64,000 nucleotides of DNA from Vibrio sinensis (GCF_003605645.1 NZ_QVMU01000010.1:84774-148773), one strand, 5' to 3'; counted from the first letter of the stretch, positions 28,702-40,148 are shown. The notes: generated by a model from the sequence alone, not told the origin. Made by a program: numbers and translations.

Positions 28702-29706
28702 TTACAAGCCAAGAGTCGCCACCATGACCGCCTTGATTGTGTGCATACGGTTTTCTGCTTCATCAAATACAATCGAGTATTCAGATTCAAAAACTTCTTC
28801 CGTGACTTCTAAACCTTTCATACCGTATTTCTCAGAGACTTCTTTACCAACAGTGGTTTCATCATTATGGAATGCGGGCAAGCAGTGCATGAATTTCACA
28901 TGGGGATTTGCCGTTAGTTTGATCACATTCATGTTGATTTGATAGGGGGTCATTAATGCGACGCGTTCATCCCAAGCTTCAGCGGCTTCTCCCATTGAAA
29001 CCCAGACATCGGTATAGAGAAAATCACAGCCCTTAACGCCCTCTTCAACATTTTCAGTCAGTGTGATTTTTGCACCAGTTGATTGCGCGATTTGATTGCA
29101 TTGTTCAACCAACTCTTGTTCTGGCCAAAATTGTTTTGGCGCAACTAAACGAATATCCATTCCCATTTTAGCAGCTCCCACCATCAGTGAATTACCCATA
29201 TTGTTACGGGCATCCCCTAAATAAGCGAAAGTGATTTCGTGCAGTTGTTTTCCACGGCCATGCTCAAGCATGGTGAGAAAATCAGCGAGAATTTGGGTGG
29301 GATGAAATTCATCGGTTAATCCATTCCACACAGGAACACCAGCATGAGCCCCTAACTCTTCGACAATGGCTTGTCCAAAACCTCGGTATTCAATACCGTC
29401 ATACATCCCACCTAAAACACGAGCGGTGTCTTTCATCGACTCTTTGTGACCAATTTGAGAGCCTGATGGGCCGAGATAAGAAACTTGAGCGCCTTGGTCG
29501 AACGCTGCGACTTCAAAAGCGCAACGAGTTCGTGTGGATGCTTTTTCAAAGATCAAAGCAATGTTTTTCCCTTTTAGGGATTGTTGCTCAGTGCCAGCGT
29601 ATTTTGCTTTTTTTAGATCAGCAGAAAGATCGAGCAAAAATTGAATCTCTTTCGGGGTGAAATCCAATAGCTTGAGGAAATTGCGGTTACGTAAGTTAAA
29701 AGCCAT
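28702..29706 (-). CDS. argF: Ornithine carbamoyltransferase
   Basis: This 334-residue enzyme makes citrulline from ornithine and carbamoyl phosphate. Motifs are [12 protein letters not shown] (STRTR 57-61), the FHPTQ loop and HCLPAFHND with the catalytic Cys. Length and sequence fit the gammaproteobacterial ArgF/ArgI group, which also includes catabolic ArcB proteins, so a role with the arginine deiminase in this window cannot be excluded. An AAGGA site precedes the start and an ArgR-box-like site lies about 65 bases upstream. No terminator is seen before the pyr promoter. Confidence 0.95.
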   Translation of the reverse strand: MAFNLRNRNFLKLLDFTPKEIQFLLDLSADLKKAKYAGTEQQSLKGKNIALIFEKASTRTRCAFEVAAFDQGAQVSYLGPSGSQIGHKESMKDTARVLGGMYDGIEYRGFGQAIVEELGAHAGVPVWNGLTDEFHPTQILADFLTMLEHGRGKQLHEITFAYLGDARNNMGNSLMVGAAKMGMDIRLVAPKQFWPEQELVEQCNQIAQSTGAKITLTENVEEGVKGCDFLYTDVWVSMGEAAEAWDERVALMTPYQINMNVIKLTANPHVKFMHCLPAFHNDETTVGKEVSEKYGMKGLEVTEEVFESEYSIVFDEAENRMHTIKAVMVATLGL

Positions 29707-29768
29707 TATTCAGTCCTTGAACAATCATTATCGAAGAGCTCTAGTTAAACATAAAAAACCACTGTTTG

Positions 29769-29782
29769 TGAATAATTATTTT
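29769..29782. promoter_or_regulatory. ArgR-box-like site before argF
   Basis: TGAATAATTATTTT matches 12 of 14 core positions of the ARG box TGAAT-W4-ATTCA. It lies 63-76 bases upstream of argF, where an ArgR operator is expected. Confidence 0.45.
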
Positions 29783-29793
29783 AATTAAATGAT

Positions 29794-29818
29794 GGGGTAT
29801 GCAATATACCCCAGTTTT
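29794..29818. terminator. Hairpin between phoH-type gene and argF
   Basis: Stem GGGGTAT/ATACCCC with a five-base loop. The T run is on the plus strand side; on the minus strand, where both neighbours lie, the tail is weak, so it may only partly terminate. Confidence 0.5.
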
Positions 29819-29823
29819 TGTGA

Positions 29824-31200
29824 TTATAAATTCTCTTCCGCAAACTCAGCTAAACGACTTCTTACTACGCCATTTAAATGAATGTTCGCACTGCCTTCAA
29901 AATGTCGGAAACGTTCGACCATATAGGTTAATCCTGATGTGACAGGAGTGAGGTAGTGGGAGTCTATCTGCGCGAGATTCCCCGAGCAGACAATTTTGGT
30001 TCCCTCACCGCAGCGGGTGATGATGGTTTTGATTTGGGAGGCCGTTAGATTTTGGCATTCATCGAGTAGAACAAATGCATTTTGTATCGAACGACCACGC
30101 ATGAAATTAATGGACTTGAATTGAATATTGGCTTTATCACAAATATATTTTAGTGACCCTTCTGTGCAATGATCGTGTTTATGTAACGCTTCTAAGGTAT
30201 CAGTGACGGCTGCAAGCCATGGCAGCATTTTTTCTTCCTCACTGCCGGGAAGAAAACCAATCGACTCACCAATATCAGGGGTATTACGAGTAACAATGAT
30301 CTTATCGAACATCCCTTTTTCTATGGTTTGTTCTAATGCGCTAGCAAGAGCCAGTAAGGTTTTACCACTACCAGCAGCACCAGTGAGAATGACTAAATCA
30401 ATGTCAGGATCAAGTAGGGCATCTAATGCCATTGCTTGATAAATATTCTTTGGTCGAATATCCCAAGCTCGTCGATTGAGTAAACGTTCACGACTCAGAT
30501 CTCGCAAGGTGAGCGTTTCGTTGCTTAAGCATTCAACACGCCCAGCAAAGTCGCTTTCTTCATCGACCATGTACTGATTGAGGTAAGTCGGCTCGAAAGA
30601 GGCACGCTTTAGTGTGTGGAGGGTCTTCCCAGCAATATTGACACTATTTACTTGATCAACCTTGTCCCAGAATCGCCCCTCAACTTGCTGAAATCCTTTG
30701 GTGAGGTATTGGACATCATCAATCAATTGATCGGTGCGATAGTCTTCAACAAAGCGAACCCCAGCCCCTTTTGCTCTGAGACGCATATTGATATCTTTCG
30801 TGACCAGAATGACATCACGAGGGGCGCGTTTGTTTTGCAAGAAAAGTACGGCATTGAGAATTCGGTTATCTCCCGCTTTGTCCGCGAATGCCTTGACGGT
30901 TTCTTGCAATTCAAAATCCGCCAAAATGGCGACATGACCAGCATCCTCTTTTTCTTTATTGATCGGAATGCCTGTTGAAATATCGTCGGGTGTAGCATCG
31001 GAGAATAGCGATTCCAGTGCTCGTATTGCGACCCGCGCGTCTCGGGCGACATCTCGTTTACTGTCTTTAATTCGGTCTAGTTCTTCGAGGACAGTCATCG
31101 GAATGACGACGTCGTGTTCTTGAAAGGAATAAATAGCGAGTGGTTCATGAAGAAGAATGTTGGTATCGAGGACGAATATTTTTCGCTCCGTATCACCCAT
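29824..31200 (-). CDS. PIN domain-PhoH ATPase fusion protein
   Basis: A 458-residue protein with an N-terminal PIN ribonuclease-like domain (about 8-140; acidic residues Asp12 in LDTN, Glu39-40, Asp111, Asp136) and a C-terminal PhoH helicase-like ATPase (from about 255; Walker A GAAGSGKT 274-281, later DECQNLT). PIN-PhoH (PhoH2) proteins unwind and cleave RNA in actinobacteria; the Vibrio role is unknown. The start at MGDTERK (31200) has AAGGAGA upstream and is preferred over a longer reading. It is divergent from rapA. Confidence 0.92.
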   Translation of the reverse strand: MGDTERKIFVLDTNILLHEPLAIYSFQEHDVVIPMTVLEELDRIKDSKRDVARDARVAIRALESLFSDATPDDISTGIPINKEKEDAGHVAILADFELQETVKAFADKAGDNRILNAVLFLQNKRAPRDVILVTKDINMRLRAKGAGVRFVEDYRTDQLIDDVQYLTKGFQQVEGRFWDKVDQVNSVNIAGKTLHTLKRASFEPTYLNQYMVDEESDFAGRVECLSNETLTLRDLSRERLLNRRAWDIRPKNIYQAMALDALLDPDIDLVILTGAAGSGKTLLALASALEQTIEKGMFDKIIVTRNTPDIGESIGFLPGSEEEKMLPWLAAVTDTLEALHKHDHCTEGSLKYICDKANIQFKSINFMRGRSIQNAFVLLDECQNLTASQIKTIITRCGEGTKIVCSGNLAQIDSHYLTPVTSGLTYMVERFRHFEGSANIHLNGVVRSRLAEFAEENL

Positions 31201-31391
31201 AAGCGTCTCCTTGCCGCATAGCGACTTGCCTACCTCAGATTTAAGATTGCTAGAAGCAGTCACAAACCGTCGGTGTTGTCGGTTTTTTACAGGCCTATTT
31301 ACTGATGTAGCCTGCAAATCCTGTTGCTTTTCATCCTAAGTACCAGAGTTATTGGTGGATAAACGAATACTGATACTTGTTTAAATTATAA

Positions 31392-31428
31392 GTCACAACA
31401 TTAATTGTTGTGACACGGTTTTTTTACA
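31392..31428 (+). terminator. Palindrome with T run upstream of rapA
   Basis: GTCACAACA and TGTTGTGAC flank a five-base centre, and ACGG plus seven T follow. It has the form of an intrinsic terminator on the plus strand, but no gene precedes it there. It could end an unrecognised short transcript, attenuate rapA, or be a regulator site. Confidence 0.5.
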
Positions 31429-31482
31429 GTTTGATGCCAACCAGAATGTTGATAAAAAAATGTTCATTTTGCGGTCTTTGTA

Positions 31483-31498
31483 CGTGACCTATATCACA
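31483..31498. promoter_or_regulatory. CRP-type site
   Basis: CGTGACCTATATCACA has GTGA-N6-TCAC exactly, with one mismatch in the outer base of the consensus. It lies 131 bases before rapA, between the divergent genes. Confidence 0.5.
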
Positions 31499-31628
31499 GC
31501 TTCAAGTAACATTAGCGACCTTTTCTAAGCCACGGCTGACGCATATTTATTCCCCGTCAGTGGTCTCATATGTGGCCTACTATAAATAGATCCATTTTTA
31601 ATAAATCAAGTTTTGAGGTAGTCGATTC

Positions 31629-34535
31629 ATGACATTTGCTTTGGGCCAACGCTGGATTAGCGAAACGGAGAGCGACCTAGGTTTAGGTACGGTTATTGCT
31701 CTAGATGTACGAACTGTTACCTTGATGTTTGCTGCATCTGAAGAGAATCGTGTTTATGCTCGCACCGATGCACCAGTGACCCGAGTTGTATTTAATGCTG
31801 GTGACACCGTAGAAAGCCAAGAAGGCTGGTCACTAAAAGTAGAAGAAGTGATCGAAGAGCAAGGTCTGTTTACTTATATAGGCACGCGTGAAGATACGGG
31901 CGAAGAGATTCGTATGCGTGAGATCATGCTAAGCAACCAAATTCGTTTTAATAAACCACAAGATAAATTGTTTGCTGGTCAAATTGATCGTATGGACAAT
32001 TTTGTGCTTCGTTACCGTGCGCTACAAAACCAATATGCTCAGCATAAAAGTCCTATGCGTGGACTTTGTGGTATGCGCGCTGGGTTAATTCCTCACCAGT
32101 TATATATTGCTCATGAAGTTGGGCGTCGTCACGCACCTCGCGTTTTATTGGCTGATGAAGTGGGTTTAGGTAAAACTATCGAAGCTGGCATGATCATTCA
32201 CCAACAAGTGTTGGCTGGCCGTGCTGAGCGTATCTTGATTGTGGTACCTGAAACATTGCAGCATCAATGGTTAGTTGAAATGTTGCGTCGCTTTAACCTG
32301 CATTTCTCTATTTTTGATGAAGAACGTTGTATCGAATCTTACGCAGATGCAGAGAACCCATTTGATACTCAGCAATATGTATTATGCTCTCTCGACTTTT
32401 TACGCAAGAGTCGTAAGCGTTTTGAACAAGCGATGGAAGGGGAATGGGATCTTTTGGTGGTTGATGAAGCTCATCACCTTGAATGGAGCCAAGACAAGCC
32501 AAGCCGCGAGTATCAAGTTGTTGAGGGTTTAGCGGAAAAGACACCGGGTGTCTTATTGCTTACAGCTACCCCTGAGCAATTAGGTCGTGAGAGTCACTTT
32601 GCTCGTCTACGCTTGCTCGATCCTGACCGTTTCTATGATTATGACGCGTTTGTCCAAGAAGAAGAACAATACGCTCCAGTCGCGGACTCTGTGAGTGCGT
32701 TATTCTCTGGAGAAGCGCTACCTGACGCGGCAAAAAATCAAATTACCGAACTGCTTTCAGAACAAGATGTTGAGCCATTATTCCGTATTATCGAAAGTGG
32801 CAGCAATGAAGAAGAAAAAGCCGCAGCACGCCAAGAGTTGATTGATAACTTAATGGATCGTCATGGTACCGGACGTGTGTTATTCCGTAATACTCGCGCT
32901 GCGATTAAAGGTTTTCCTAAGCGTAATGTGAATTTATTGCCAATGCCGATTCCGCAGCAATACACTACATCAATGCGTGTATCGGGCATGATTGGCGGCA
33001 AGATGACGCCAGAAGCTCGAGCGATGAAAAACCTTTATCCAGAAGAGATTTTTCAAGAGTTTGAAGGCGATGACGCAACATGGTGGCAGTTTGATTCACG
33101 TGTAAACTGGTTGCTAGAAAAAGTGACAGATAAACGCAGTGAAAAAATTCTTGTTATTGCTTCTCGTGCAAGCACTGCACTTCAGCTAGAGCAGGCATTA
33201 CGCGAGCGTGAAGGTATTCGAGCAACTGTATTCCATGAGGGAATGTCGATTCTTGAACGAGATAAAGCTGCCGCTTATTTTGCTCAGGAAGAGGGTGGTG
33301 CTCAGGTTCTAATTTGTAGTGAAATTGGCTCTGAAGGTCGTAACTTCCAGTTTGCTAATCAGTTGGTTATGTTTGACTTGCCGTTCAACCCTGATTTGCT
33401 GGAACAACGTATTGGTCGTTTGGATCGAATTGGTCAAAACCGTGATATCGACATCCACGTTCCTTATCTACAAGGTACTTCACAAGCGATTTTGGCTCGT
33501 TGGTTTGATGAGGGCTTAAATGCCTTTGCGGAAACTTGCCCGACAGGTCGTGCCGTTTATGATAAGTACTCAGATACTTTGATTGAAATGCTGGCGTCTG
33601 GTGATATCTCAGAATTAGATGATGTCATTGCTGAATCAGCAAAAATGAATAAAGAGCTGAAAGCACAACTCGAACAAGGTCGTGACCGCTTACTTGAAAT
33701 GCACTCAAATGGTGGTGAGAAAGCGCAAGCGATAGTTGAGAAAATTTCGGCAACCGACGGTGATACTAACTTAGTCACGTTCGCACTAAGCCTGTTTGAC
33801 ACTATTGGTTTGAACCAAGATGATAAAGGTGAAAATGCACTGGTTGTGACGCCATCAGAGCACATGATGGTTCCAAGTTACCCAGGTTTGCCTTACGAAG
33901 GGGCGACGATCACGTTTGACCGTGATACCGCATTATCTCGTGAAGATATGAACTTCATTAGTTGGGAACACCCAATGATCCAAGGTGGTATCGACTTACT
34001 AATGAGTGAGGGTGTGGGAACTTCAGCGGTTTCTTTATTGAAAAATAAAGCCTTGCCAGTGGGCACTATGCTGCTTGAACTGATTTATAAAGTTGATGCA
34101 CAAGCGCCGAAACGTAGTGGTATTACTCGTTTCTTACCTCAAACACCAATTCGTATTATGTTGGATGGAAAAGGTAACGATCTCTCTGCTCAGGTTGAGT
34201 TTGAAAGCTTTAACCGTCAATTAAGTCCAGTAGGTCGACATATTGCGACTAAGCTTGTGTCATCGGTACAAGCTCAAGTTCATCAATTGATCGCTGTGGG
34301 TGAAACATTGGTTGTTGATCATGTGACAGCTATCCGTGAGCAAGCTCAGCAAGAAATGCAAACTAGCTTAAATTCGGAACTTGAACGCTTACAAGCATTA
34401 AAAGCGGTGAACCCTAACATTCGTGATGAAGAGCTTGAGATTATCGAAGCTCAAATCAAAGAACTTACTGGTTACATTAGCCAAGCTCAATACCAGTTAG
34501 ATTCATTGCGCATGATCGTTGTTAGCCATAACTAG
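31629..34535 (+). CDS. rapA: RNA polymerase-associated ATPase RapA
   Basis: This 968-residue Swi2/Snf2-type translocase (HepA) binds RNA polymerase and promotes its recycling. N-terminal Tudor-like domains precede the helicase core: motif [13 protein letters not shown] near 175-187, the DEAH box in [10 protein letters not shown] near 280, and the C-terminal motor with [12 protein letters not shown] and [11 protein letters not shown]. Length equals that of E. coli RapA. It is followed by a terminator and then rluA, the same neighbour as in E. coli. Confidence 0.97.
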   Translation: MTFALGQRWISETESDLGLGTVIALDVRTVTLMFAASEENRVYARTDAPVTRVVFNAGDTVESQEGWSLKVEEVIEEQGLFTYIGTREDTGEEIRMREIMLSNQIRFNKPQDKLFAGQIDRMDNFVLRYRALQNQYAQHKSPMRGLCGMRAGLIPHQLYIAHEVGRRHAPRVLLADEVGLGKTIEAGMIIHQQVLAGRAERILIVVPETLQHQWLVEMLRRFNLHFSIFDEERCIESYADAENPFDTQQYVLCSLDFLRKSRKRFEQAMEGEWDLLVVDEAHHLEWSQDKPSREYQVVEGLAEKTPGVLLLTATPEQLGRESHFARLRLLDPDRFYDYDAFVQEEEQYAPVADSVSALFSGEALPDAAKNQITELLSEQDVEPLFRIIESGSNEEEKAAARQELIDNLMDRHGTGRVLFRNTRAAIKGFPKRNVNLLPMPIPQQYTTSMRVSGMIGGKMTPEARAMKNLYPEEIFQEFEGDDATWWQFDSRVNWLLEKVTDKRSEKILVIASRASTALQLEQALREREGIRATVFHEGMSILERDKAAAYFAQEEGGAQVLICSEIGSEGRNFQFANQLVMFDLPFNPDLLEQRIGRLDRIGQNRDIDIHVPYLQGTSQAILARWFDEGLNAFAETCPTGRAVYDKYSDTLIEMLASGDISELDDVIAESAKMNKELKAQLEQGRDRLLEMHSNGGEKAQAIVEKISATDGDTNLVTFALSLFDTIGLNQDDKGENALVVTPSEHMMVPSYPGLPYEGATITFDRDTALSREDMNFISWEHPMIQGGIDLLMSEGVGTSAVSLLKNKALPVGTMLLELIYKVDAQAPKRSGITRFLPQTPIRIMLDGKGNDLSAQVEFESFNRQLSPVGRHIATKLVSSVQAQVHQLIAVGETLVVDHVTAIREQAQQEMQTSLNSELERLQALKAVNPNIRDEELEIIEAQIKELTGYISQAQYQLDSLRMIVVSHN

Positions 34536-34570
34536 TTGGTTATTAAAGTATTTATTTAGATTGGTATAAG

Positions 34571-34594
34571 GCCCGGTAGTACCGGGCTTTTTTT
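34571..34594 (+). terminator. Terminator after rapA
   Basis: Stem GCCCGGTA/TACCGGGC followed by seven T, ending 12 bases before rluA. Confidence 0.88.
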
Positions 34595-34606
34595 AGAGAT
34601 TTTGAT

Positions 34607-35359
34607 ATGGCAATGCTGGAATATAACCCACCGACAGATCCTTGGGTTAATATCGTTTTTGAAGATGAACACATTCTAGCGGTTAATAAGCCGTCTGGCT
34701 TATTGTCGGTTCCGGGGCGTTTACCTGAGCACCGTGACAGTATGTGGAGTCGTTTGCAGGAGAGTTACCCTGATATTCAAGTTGTGCACCGTTTAGATAT
34801 GTGTACGTCTGGTTTGATGGTGTTAGCGAAACACAAACATGCGGAAAGTGCGTTAAAAAAACAGTTCCAATACCGCTTAACTCACAAAGTTTATTATGCT
34901 CGCGTGTGGGGGCATCTTGAACAAGAGGAAGGTGAAATTGATTTGCCATTGATTTGTGATTGGCCAAATCGTCCTTTGCAGAAAGTTTGCTTTGAACAGG
35001 GTAAATCATCGAAAACACTATTTCAGGTGGCAAAACGAGAAGAGCATGCTGGTGGCGTGAAAACGACTATTGTACGTTTGCTGCCGATTACAGGGCGCTC
35101 ACATCAACTTCGAGTACATATGCAAGCGCTTGGTCACGCGATTGTTGGTGACGAGTTCTATGCAAATGAAGATGCCTATGCTTTTTCACCACGTCTAGAA
35201 CTGCATGCTGCCGAGCTAAGTTTTTATCATCCGAAAAGTGATTGGTTACGCAGTATTTTTGTTCCTTGTGATTTTTATCCTGAGGCAGAAGAGCTAATCT
35301 TTAACTACTTCGATCCCGCACGAAAATTACCAGATTATAAAACGCTGCCAAGACCTTAA
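34607..35359 (+). CDS. rluA: Dual-specificity rRNA/tRNA pseudouridine synthase RluA
   Basis: A 250-residue pseudouridine synthase that modifies 23S rRNA and several tRNAs. The catalytic Asp64 stands in VVHRLDMCTSG, exactly as in E. coli RluA, and ITGRSHQLRVHM follows further on. It carries a C-terminal extension of about 30 residues compared with E. coli. The start has a weak ribosome site; a second in-frame ATG two codons on is possible. It follows rapA, a conserved linkage. Confidence 0.94.
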   Translation: MAMLEYNPPTDPWVNIVFEDEHILAVNKPSGLLSVPGRLPEHRDSMWSRLQESYPDIQVVHRLDMCTSGLMVLAKHKHAESALKKQFQYRLTHKVYYARVWGHLEQEEGEIDLPLICDWPNRPLQKVCFEQGKSSKTLFQVAKREEHAGGVKTTIVRLLPITGRSHQLRVHMQALGHAIVGDEFYANEDAYAFSPRLELHAAELSFYHPKSDWLRSIFVPCDFYPEAEELIFNYFDPARKLPDYKTLPRP

Positions 35360-35393
35360 TATCCGTATTAGGCAGTGAAATAAGGAGAAACCT

Positions 35394-36356
35394 ATGTCAC
35401 TGCCTACCGTTGTCTTTTTAGATCGAGCCACGATCCCTACTCACATTGAACTTCCCCATCTCCCTTTTGATCACCAATGGTTAGAGTATGACTTTACCCC
35501 TCCTGAACTCGTGGTCGAGCGCCTTCAAGATGCTGATATTGTTATCATCAATAAAGTTGTCCTAGATGCAGAGGTATTGTGTCAGTTACCTAAGTTGCAG
35601 TTGATTGCGCTTTGCGCGACGGGATTTAATAACGTTGATACGTCCTTTTGCCAAGAACATGCGATTGCCGTAAGTAATGTACAAGGCTATGCCACTCAGT
35701 CAGTGCCAGAGCACGTACTTGCGATGATATTCGCTCTAAGGCGTAATTTGATGGGCTATCATCGCGATATTGCAGCAGGGGAATGGCAGAGAAATAAGCA
35801 GTTTTGTTTTTTTACTCACCCAATTGGTGATATCGCGGGCTCAACCATGGGAATTATCGGTAGTGGCAAGCTCGGGCGCGCCATGGAGACATTAGCGAAA
35901 GCGGTCGGAATGAAAGTTATTTTTGCTGAGCGAAAAGGAGCTTCACAATGCCGTTCGGGTTACGTTCCCTTTGAACAAGTGTTGATGGTTTCTGATGTAC
36001 TTTCTTTGCATTGTCCGCTGGATAAGCAAACTCATCATTTGATCGGTGCAAAAGAGTTGTCACAAATGAAAGCGAACGCCATTTTGATTAATACGGGTCG
36101 AGGGGGATTAGTGGATGAACAAGCGTTAGTTCATGCCTTAAAAGAGGGCGTTATCGCAGCAGCAGGCGTGGATGTATTTACTCAAGAACCTGCAGATGAA
36201 ACTAATCCACTGCTGGCTAATATCCACTTACCCAATTTATTACTTACTCCTCATATCGCTTGGGGGAGTGATAGTGCGATTCAACGTTTGGCAACGATTC
36301 TTATTGAAAATATTGCGGCTTTTGTCGAGGGGCGAGAGCAAAATAGAATTGTCTAA
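35394..36356 (+). CDS. D-2-hydroxyacid dehydrogenase
   Basis: This 320-residue NAD(P)-dependent dehydrogenase belongs to the glycerate/hydroxypyruvate reductase branch. The nucleotide motif GIIGSGKLGRAM lies at 153-164 and the catalytic triad is Arg236 (INTGRGGLV), Glu265 (FTQEPADE) and His287 (LTPHIAWGS). An acidic Glu at the end of the second strand (AERKG, Glu179) hints at NAD preference. It is cytoplasmic. It follows rluA by 34 bases with a GGAG site and converges on valS. The true substrate is unknown. Confidence 0.9.
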   Translation: MSLPTVVFLDRATIPTHIELPHLPFDHQWLEYDFTPPELVVERLQDADIVIINKVVLDAEVLCQLPKLQLIALCATGFNNVDTSFCQEHAIAVSNVQGYATQSVPEHVLAMIFALRRNLMGYHRDIAAGEWQRNKQFCFFTHPIGDIAGSTMGIIGSGKLGRAMETLAKAVGMKVIFAERKGASQCRSGYVPFEQVLMVSDVLSLHCPLDKQTHHLIGAKELSQMKANAILINTGRGGLVDEQALVHALKEGVIAAAGVDVFTQEPADETNPLLANIHLPNLLLTPHIAWGSDSAIQRLATILIENIAAFVEGREQNRIV

Positions 36357-36408
36357 TAGCTCTTACTAGAACCTATGATTTTTTGTACGGCGTATGAAGA
36401 TTAATATG

Positions 36409-36437
36409 AAAAAAGGCAGCGAATTCGCTGCCTTTTT
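36409..36437. terminator. Bidirectional terminator before valS end
   Basis: Perfect palindrome AAGGCAGCGAATTCGCTGCC flanked by A and T runs, between converging genes. Confidence 0.9.
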
Positions 36438-36477
36438 GCTTAACTAGATTTCGAGATGAAATCTGGTGCTATGTCAC

Positions 36478-39351
36478 TTAAAGAGCTGCGATAGTCGCTT
36501 TTTGCTCTTCTAGTTTCACTAGTGTTTCTTGGTAGCCTTCTAGCTTCTCACGTTCTTTCGCGATAACCGCTTCAGGAGCTTTTGCTACGAAACCTTCGTT
36601 ACCTAGCTTACCTTCGATACGCTTAATTTCACCGTGTGTTTTAGCCACTTCTTTATCAAGACGTGCAAGTTCTGCATCTTTGTCGATTAGGCCAGCCATT
36701 GGGATCATCAACTCTGATTTGCCCACAAGCTTAGTCGCACATGCTGGTGTCTCTTCGCCATCAAGCAACACTTTCATGCTGTCTAATTTCGCTAGAGAAT
36801 TAAGAACGATCTTGTTCGCTTCAATACGCGCTGCATCTTTTTCGTCAGCAACTTTGATCATTACGTCTAAGCCTTTGCTTGGCGCAATGTCGTACTCTGC
36901 ACGTAGGTTACGAATCGCAGTGATGAATGATTTCACCCACTCGATATCTGCAACAATATCTGCATCGTAGTTGTCTGCGTTAAATTGAGGCAGAGCTTGA
37001 GTCATGATCGTCTCACCATCTACACCATCAATCATTGGCTTAATACTTAGCCAGATAGATTCAGTGATGTACGGAAGTACCGGGTGAGCAAGACGTAGCG
37101 TTTTCTCAAGAACCGTGATCAGCGTGTAACGAGTTGCTTGTTGTTGTGCTTCAGTACCTTTCCATAGAACAGGCTTAGTTAGCTCTAAGTACCAGTCACA
37201 GAATTGGTTCCAGATGAATTCGTAAAGCGTGTTCGCTGCCATGTCTAGACGGAAGTTGTCTAGGTGAGCATTAAACTCTTTCGCAGCCATTTCAAACTGA
37301 GATTCGATCCATTTGTCTGCTAGTGAGAACTCCATATTTGCACGATCTTCAGCTGACAATGTCATGCCACAATCGTGCTCTTCTGTATTCATTAATACGT
37401 AACGGCTAGCGTTCCATAGTTTGTTACAGAAGTTACGGTAACCCTCAAGGCGCTTCATATCCCAGTTGATATCACGACCTGTTGAAGCCATTGCTGCTAG
37501 AGTGAAACGTAGTGCATCAGTACCGTATGGTTCGATACCGTTTTCAAATGTCTTACGTGTGTTTTTCTCAATCTTCGCTGCAAGTTGAGGCTGCATCATG
37601 TTGCCACAACGTTTTTCAACAAGAGACTCTAGATCGATACCATCAATCATATCGATAGGGTCAAGCACGTTACCTTTCGACTTCGACATTTTGTCGCCGT
37701 TTTCGTCACGGATAAGACCAGTCACGTAAACTGTTTTAAATGGTACTTGTGATTTACCGTTTTCATCTTTGTTGAAGTGCATGGTCATCATGATCATACG
37801 CGCAACCCAGAAGAAGATGATGTCAAAACCAGTAACAAGAACATCAGAAGGGTGGAATGTTTTCAGATCTTCAGTTTGCTCAGGCCAGCCTTGAGTACCA
37901 AATGTCCATAGAGCAGAAGAGAACCATGTATCTAATACATCGTCGTCTTGGCGTAGAATAATAACAGGCGCTAAATTGTTGTTTGCACGAACTTCTTCTT
38001 CACTGCGGCCAACGTATACGTTGCCATCGTTATCGTACCATGCAGGGATGCGGTGACCCCACCAAAGCTGACGAGAGATACACCAGTCTTGAATGTCACG
38101 CATCCAAGAGAAATACATGTTTTCGTATTGCTTAGGAACGAATTGGATTTCGCCATCTTCAACGGCTTTAACAGCTGGTTCTGCTAGTGGTGCAGCACGC
38201 ACATACCATTGGTCTGTAAGCATTGGTTCGATAACAACACCACCACGGTCGCCGTAAGGAACGGTTAGGTCGTGGTCTTTGATTTCGTCTAGTAGGCCAA
38301 GCTCTTTAAACTCATCAACGATCGCTTTACGTGCAGCAAAACGCTCCATGCCATGGTATTTAGCTGGAAGTTCAGTGCTGTATACATCACTTTCTTCGCC
38401 ATTTGTGGTGAAGACTTCAGCCGCATCACGAATATCAGCGTTGAACGTTAGGATGTTGATCATTGGTAGCTTATTGCGCTTACCAACTTCGTAGTCGTTG
38501 AAATCGTGTGCCGGTGTGATTTTCACACAACCAGTACCTTTTTCCATATCAGCGTGCTCGTCACCAACGATTGGGATGAGACGGTTTACGATAGGAAGTA
38601 GGATTTCTTTACCAATCAGATCTTTGTAACGAGGATCTTCAGGGTTTACCGCAACGCCAGTATCGCCAAGCATGGTTTCAGGACGAGTTGTTGCAACGAC
38701 AATGTAGTCTTTGCCGTCTGAAGTTTTCACGCCATTTGCTAATGGGTAGCGGAAATGCCACATGTGGCCTTTTTTGTCTTTGTTTTCAACTTCAAGATCA
38801 GAAATTGCAGTGTGCAGTTTTGGATCCCAGTTAACCAGACGTTTACCACGGTAGATTAAGTCATCTTCATACAGACGAACGAATACTTCTTGAACGGCAT
38901 TTGATAGGCCGTCATCCATAGTGAATCGTTCACGATCCCAGTCAACAGATGCGCCTAAGCGACGAAGTTGCTTAGTGATGGTGCCGCCAGACTCAGCTTT
39001 CCATTCCCAGATTTTGTCGATGAATGCGTCACGGCCGTAGTCGTGTTTTGTTTTGCCTTCTTCAGCAGCAATTTTACGCTCAACAACCATTTGAGTCGCG
39101 ATGCCAGCATGGTCTGTACCTACTTGCCAAAGGGTGTTTTTACCCTTCATACGCTCAGCACGGATCAAAGTATCCATAATGGTATCTTGGAACGCGTGGC
39201 CCATGTGTAGGCTACCAGTGACGTTCGGTGGCGGGATCATGATGCTGTAAGCTTCTTTAGTCGTGTCACCGTGTGGCTTAAAGTAGCCTTTCTCTTCCCA
39301 AGCTTGGTATAAAGCTTGTTCGATTGAAGTTGGGTTATATATCTTTTCCAT
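36478..39351 (-). CDS. valS: Valyl-tRNA synthetase
   Basis: A 957-residue class I synthetase, close to the E. coli length of 951. The HIGH-type motif HMGH lies at 49-52 ([14 protein letters not shown]) and KMSKS near 554 ([11 protein letters not shown]). It has the editing insertion ([17 protein letters not shown]) and a C-terminal coiled coil ([20 protein letters not shown]). It lies downstream of holC and pepA on the same strand, as in enterics, with a 215-base gap before it. Confidence 0.98.
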   Translation of the reverse strand: MEKIYNPTSIEQALYQAWEEKGYFKPHGDTTKEAYSIMIPPPNVTGSLHMGHAFQDTIMDTLIRAERMKGKNTLWQVGTDHAGIATQMVVERKIAAEEGKTKHDYGRDAFIDKIWEWKAESGGTITKQLRRLGASVDWDRERFTMDDGLSNAVQEVFVRLYEDDLIYRGKRLVNWDPKLHTAISDLEVENKDKKGHMWHFRYPLANGVKTSDGKDYIVVATTRPETMLGDTGVAVNPEDPRYKDLIGKEILLPIVNRLIPIVGDEHADMEKGTGCVKITPAHDFNDYEVGKRNKLPMINILTFNADIRDAAEVFTTNGEESDVYSTELPAKYHGMERFAARKAIVDEFKELGLLDEIKDHDLTVPYGDRGGVVIEPMLTDQWYVRAAPLAEPAVKAVEDGEIQFVPKQYENMYFSWMRDIQDWCISRQLWWGHRIPAWYDNDGNVYVGRSEEEVRANNNLAPVIILRQDDDVLDTWFSSALWTFGTQGWPEQTEDLKTFHPSDVLVTGFDIIFFWVARMIMMTMHFNKDENGKSQVPFKTVYVTGLIRDENGDKMSKSKGNVLDPIDMIDGIDLESLVEKRCGNMMQPQLAAKIEKNTRKTFENGIEPYGTDALRFTLAAMASTGRDINWDMKRLEGYRNFCNKLWNASRYVLMNTEEHDCGMTLSAEDRANMEFSLADKWIESQFEMAAKEFNAHLDNFRLDMAANTLYEFIWNQFCDWYLELTKPVLWKGTEAQQQATRYTLITVLEKTLRLAHPVLPYITESIWLSIKPMIDGVDGETIMTQALPQFNADNYDADIVADIEWVKSFITAIRNLRAEYDIAPSKGLDVMIKVADEKDAARIEANKIVLNSLAKLDSMKVLLDGEETPACATKLVGKSELMIPMAGLIDKDAELARLDKEVAKTHGEIKRIEGKLGNEGFVAKAPEAVIAKEREKLEGYQETLVKLEEQKATIAAL

Positions 39352-39566
39352 AGCGCTCTTTCATGGGCTCTTCTTCATATTTGAACTTATAACGTCGTTG
39401 GCTGCTTTCATAAACCCTAATCACATAGAGATATACGTTCAGAGGATTATGTTTATTTGCCAACTAGGTTTCAGTTCAACTATTTAGAGGACTGGTTCTG
39501 GTTAATCATAGTCAATTCTTATAAGTGAACTCTCTGTGTGGAGAGCTTAACTATAAGGATTGACCG

Positions 39567-40016
39567 CTATTTGTGTTCGATCTCGAACGTTTGCAGATGA
39601 TAGCCTGCTTGTCGGTAAATTTTATACCTTTCTCTGGCGAGCTGCTTAGCTTTTTCTTCGCAAGGAACGAAGTCTACCACCTCATTAAACTTGTTCGCAA
39701 AGGTTGTCTCGCTATCGGCCAAATTTATTACCAGTTGTCGGTTCCACGTTGGTTTGACGCCTTGGTGACCAATTTCAATGTTGGTCGCATACTTAGGACC
39801 TTCACCTACGAGATTGTGTGCCATGAAATGCTCAGGTTCGACTTGCCAAAAGCACTCAGCAATGCGTTCAGCATGCGCTTTATCTTGGCACTGTATATAT
39901 AATTTAGCCCCTTGTTTGGCAAAGTGCTGAGCCAAAAACAGAATGTATTGTTCAAATCCTGTTTCACTCGCTTGGATAGAGTCTGGTTTTACAATGTAGA
40001 ACGTTGCATTTGCCAT
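39567..40016 (-). CDS. holC: DNA polymerase III chi subunit
   Basis: A 149-residue chi subunit, which links the clamp loader to single-strand binding protein during replication. It begins MANATFYIVKPDS and holds the conserved FLAQHFAKQGAKLYIQCQD and HGVKPTWNRQLVINLA-like stretches (here GHQGVKPTWNRQLVINLA). The order pepA-holC-valS is conserved in gammaproteobacteria, which supports the call even though chi diverges quickly. Confidence 0.95.
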   Translation of the reverse strand: MANATFYIVKPDSIQASETGFEQYILFLAQHFAKQGAKLYIQCQDKAHAERIAECFWQVEPEHFMAHNLVGEGPKYATNIEIGHQGVKPTWNRQLVINLADSETTFANKFNEVVDFVPCEEKAKQLARERYKIYRQAGYHLQTFEIEHK

Positions 40017-40148
40017 AGCTGCTTTGATCCATCTATCCGTCGGGTTGATTTACCGTTTCACTCTGTCGTCTTCATGTAATTGATCTGGTACAGAATCGAT
40101 ATTACACATCATCACTGAGGCTACCGTTTGCGACGAATGAGATCCATT

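Larger units (their letters stand above)
31201..31628. other. Divergent control region between the PhoH gene and rapA
   Basis: These 428 bases hold no convincing gene. They contain a perfect palindrome with a following T run (31392-31428), a CRP-type site (31483-31498) and AT-rich DNA before the rapA start. The rapA ATG is preceded by a weak GAGG. Confidence 0.6.

Noticed and set aside
31201..31317. N-terminal extension of the PIN-PhoH protein
   Set aside because: The Met at 31200 has AAGGAGA upstream and begins the PIN domain; the extension is not domain-like.
34553..34568. TTAGATTGGTATAAG near rapA end as a remnant of the 78-bp palindrome family
   Set aside because: Only about ten bases resemble one arm and the other arm is missing; chance is likely.
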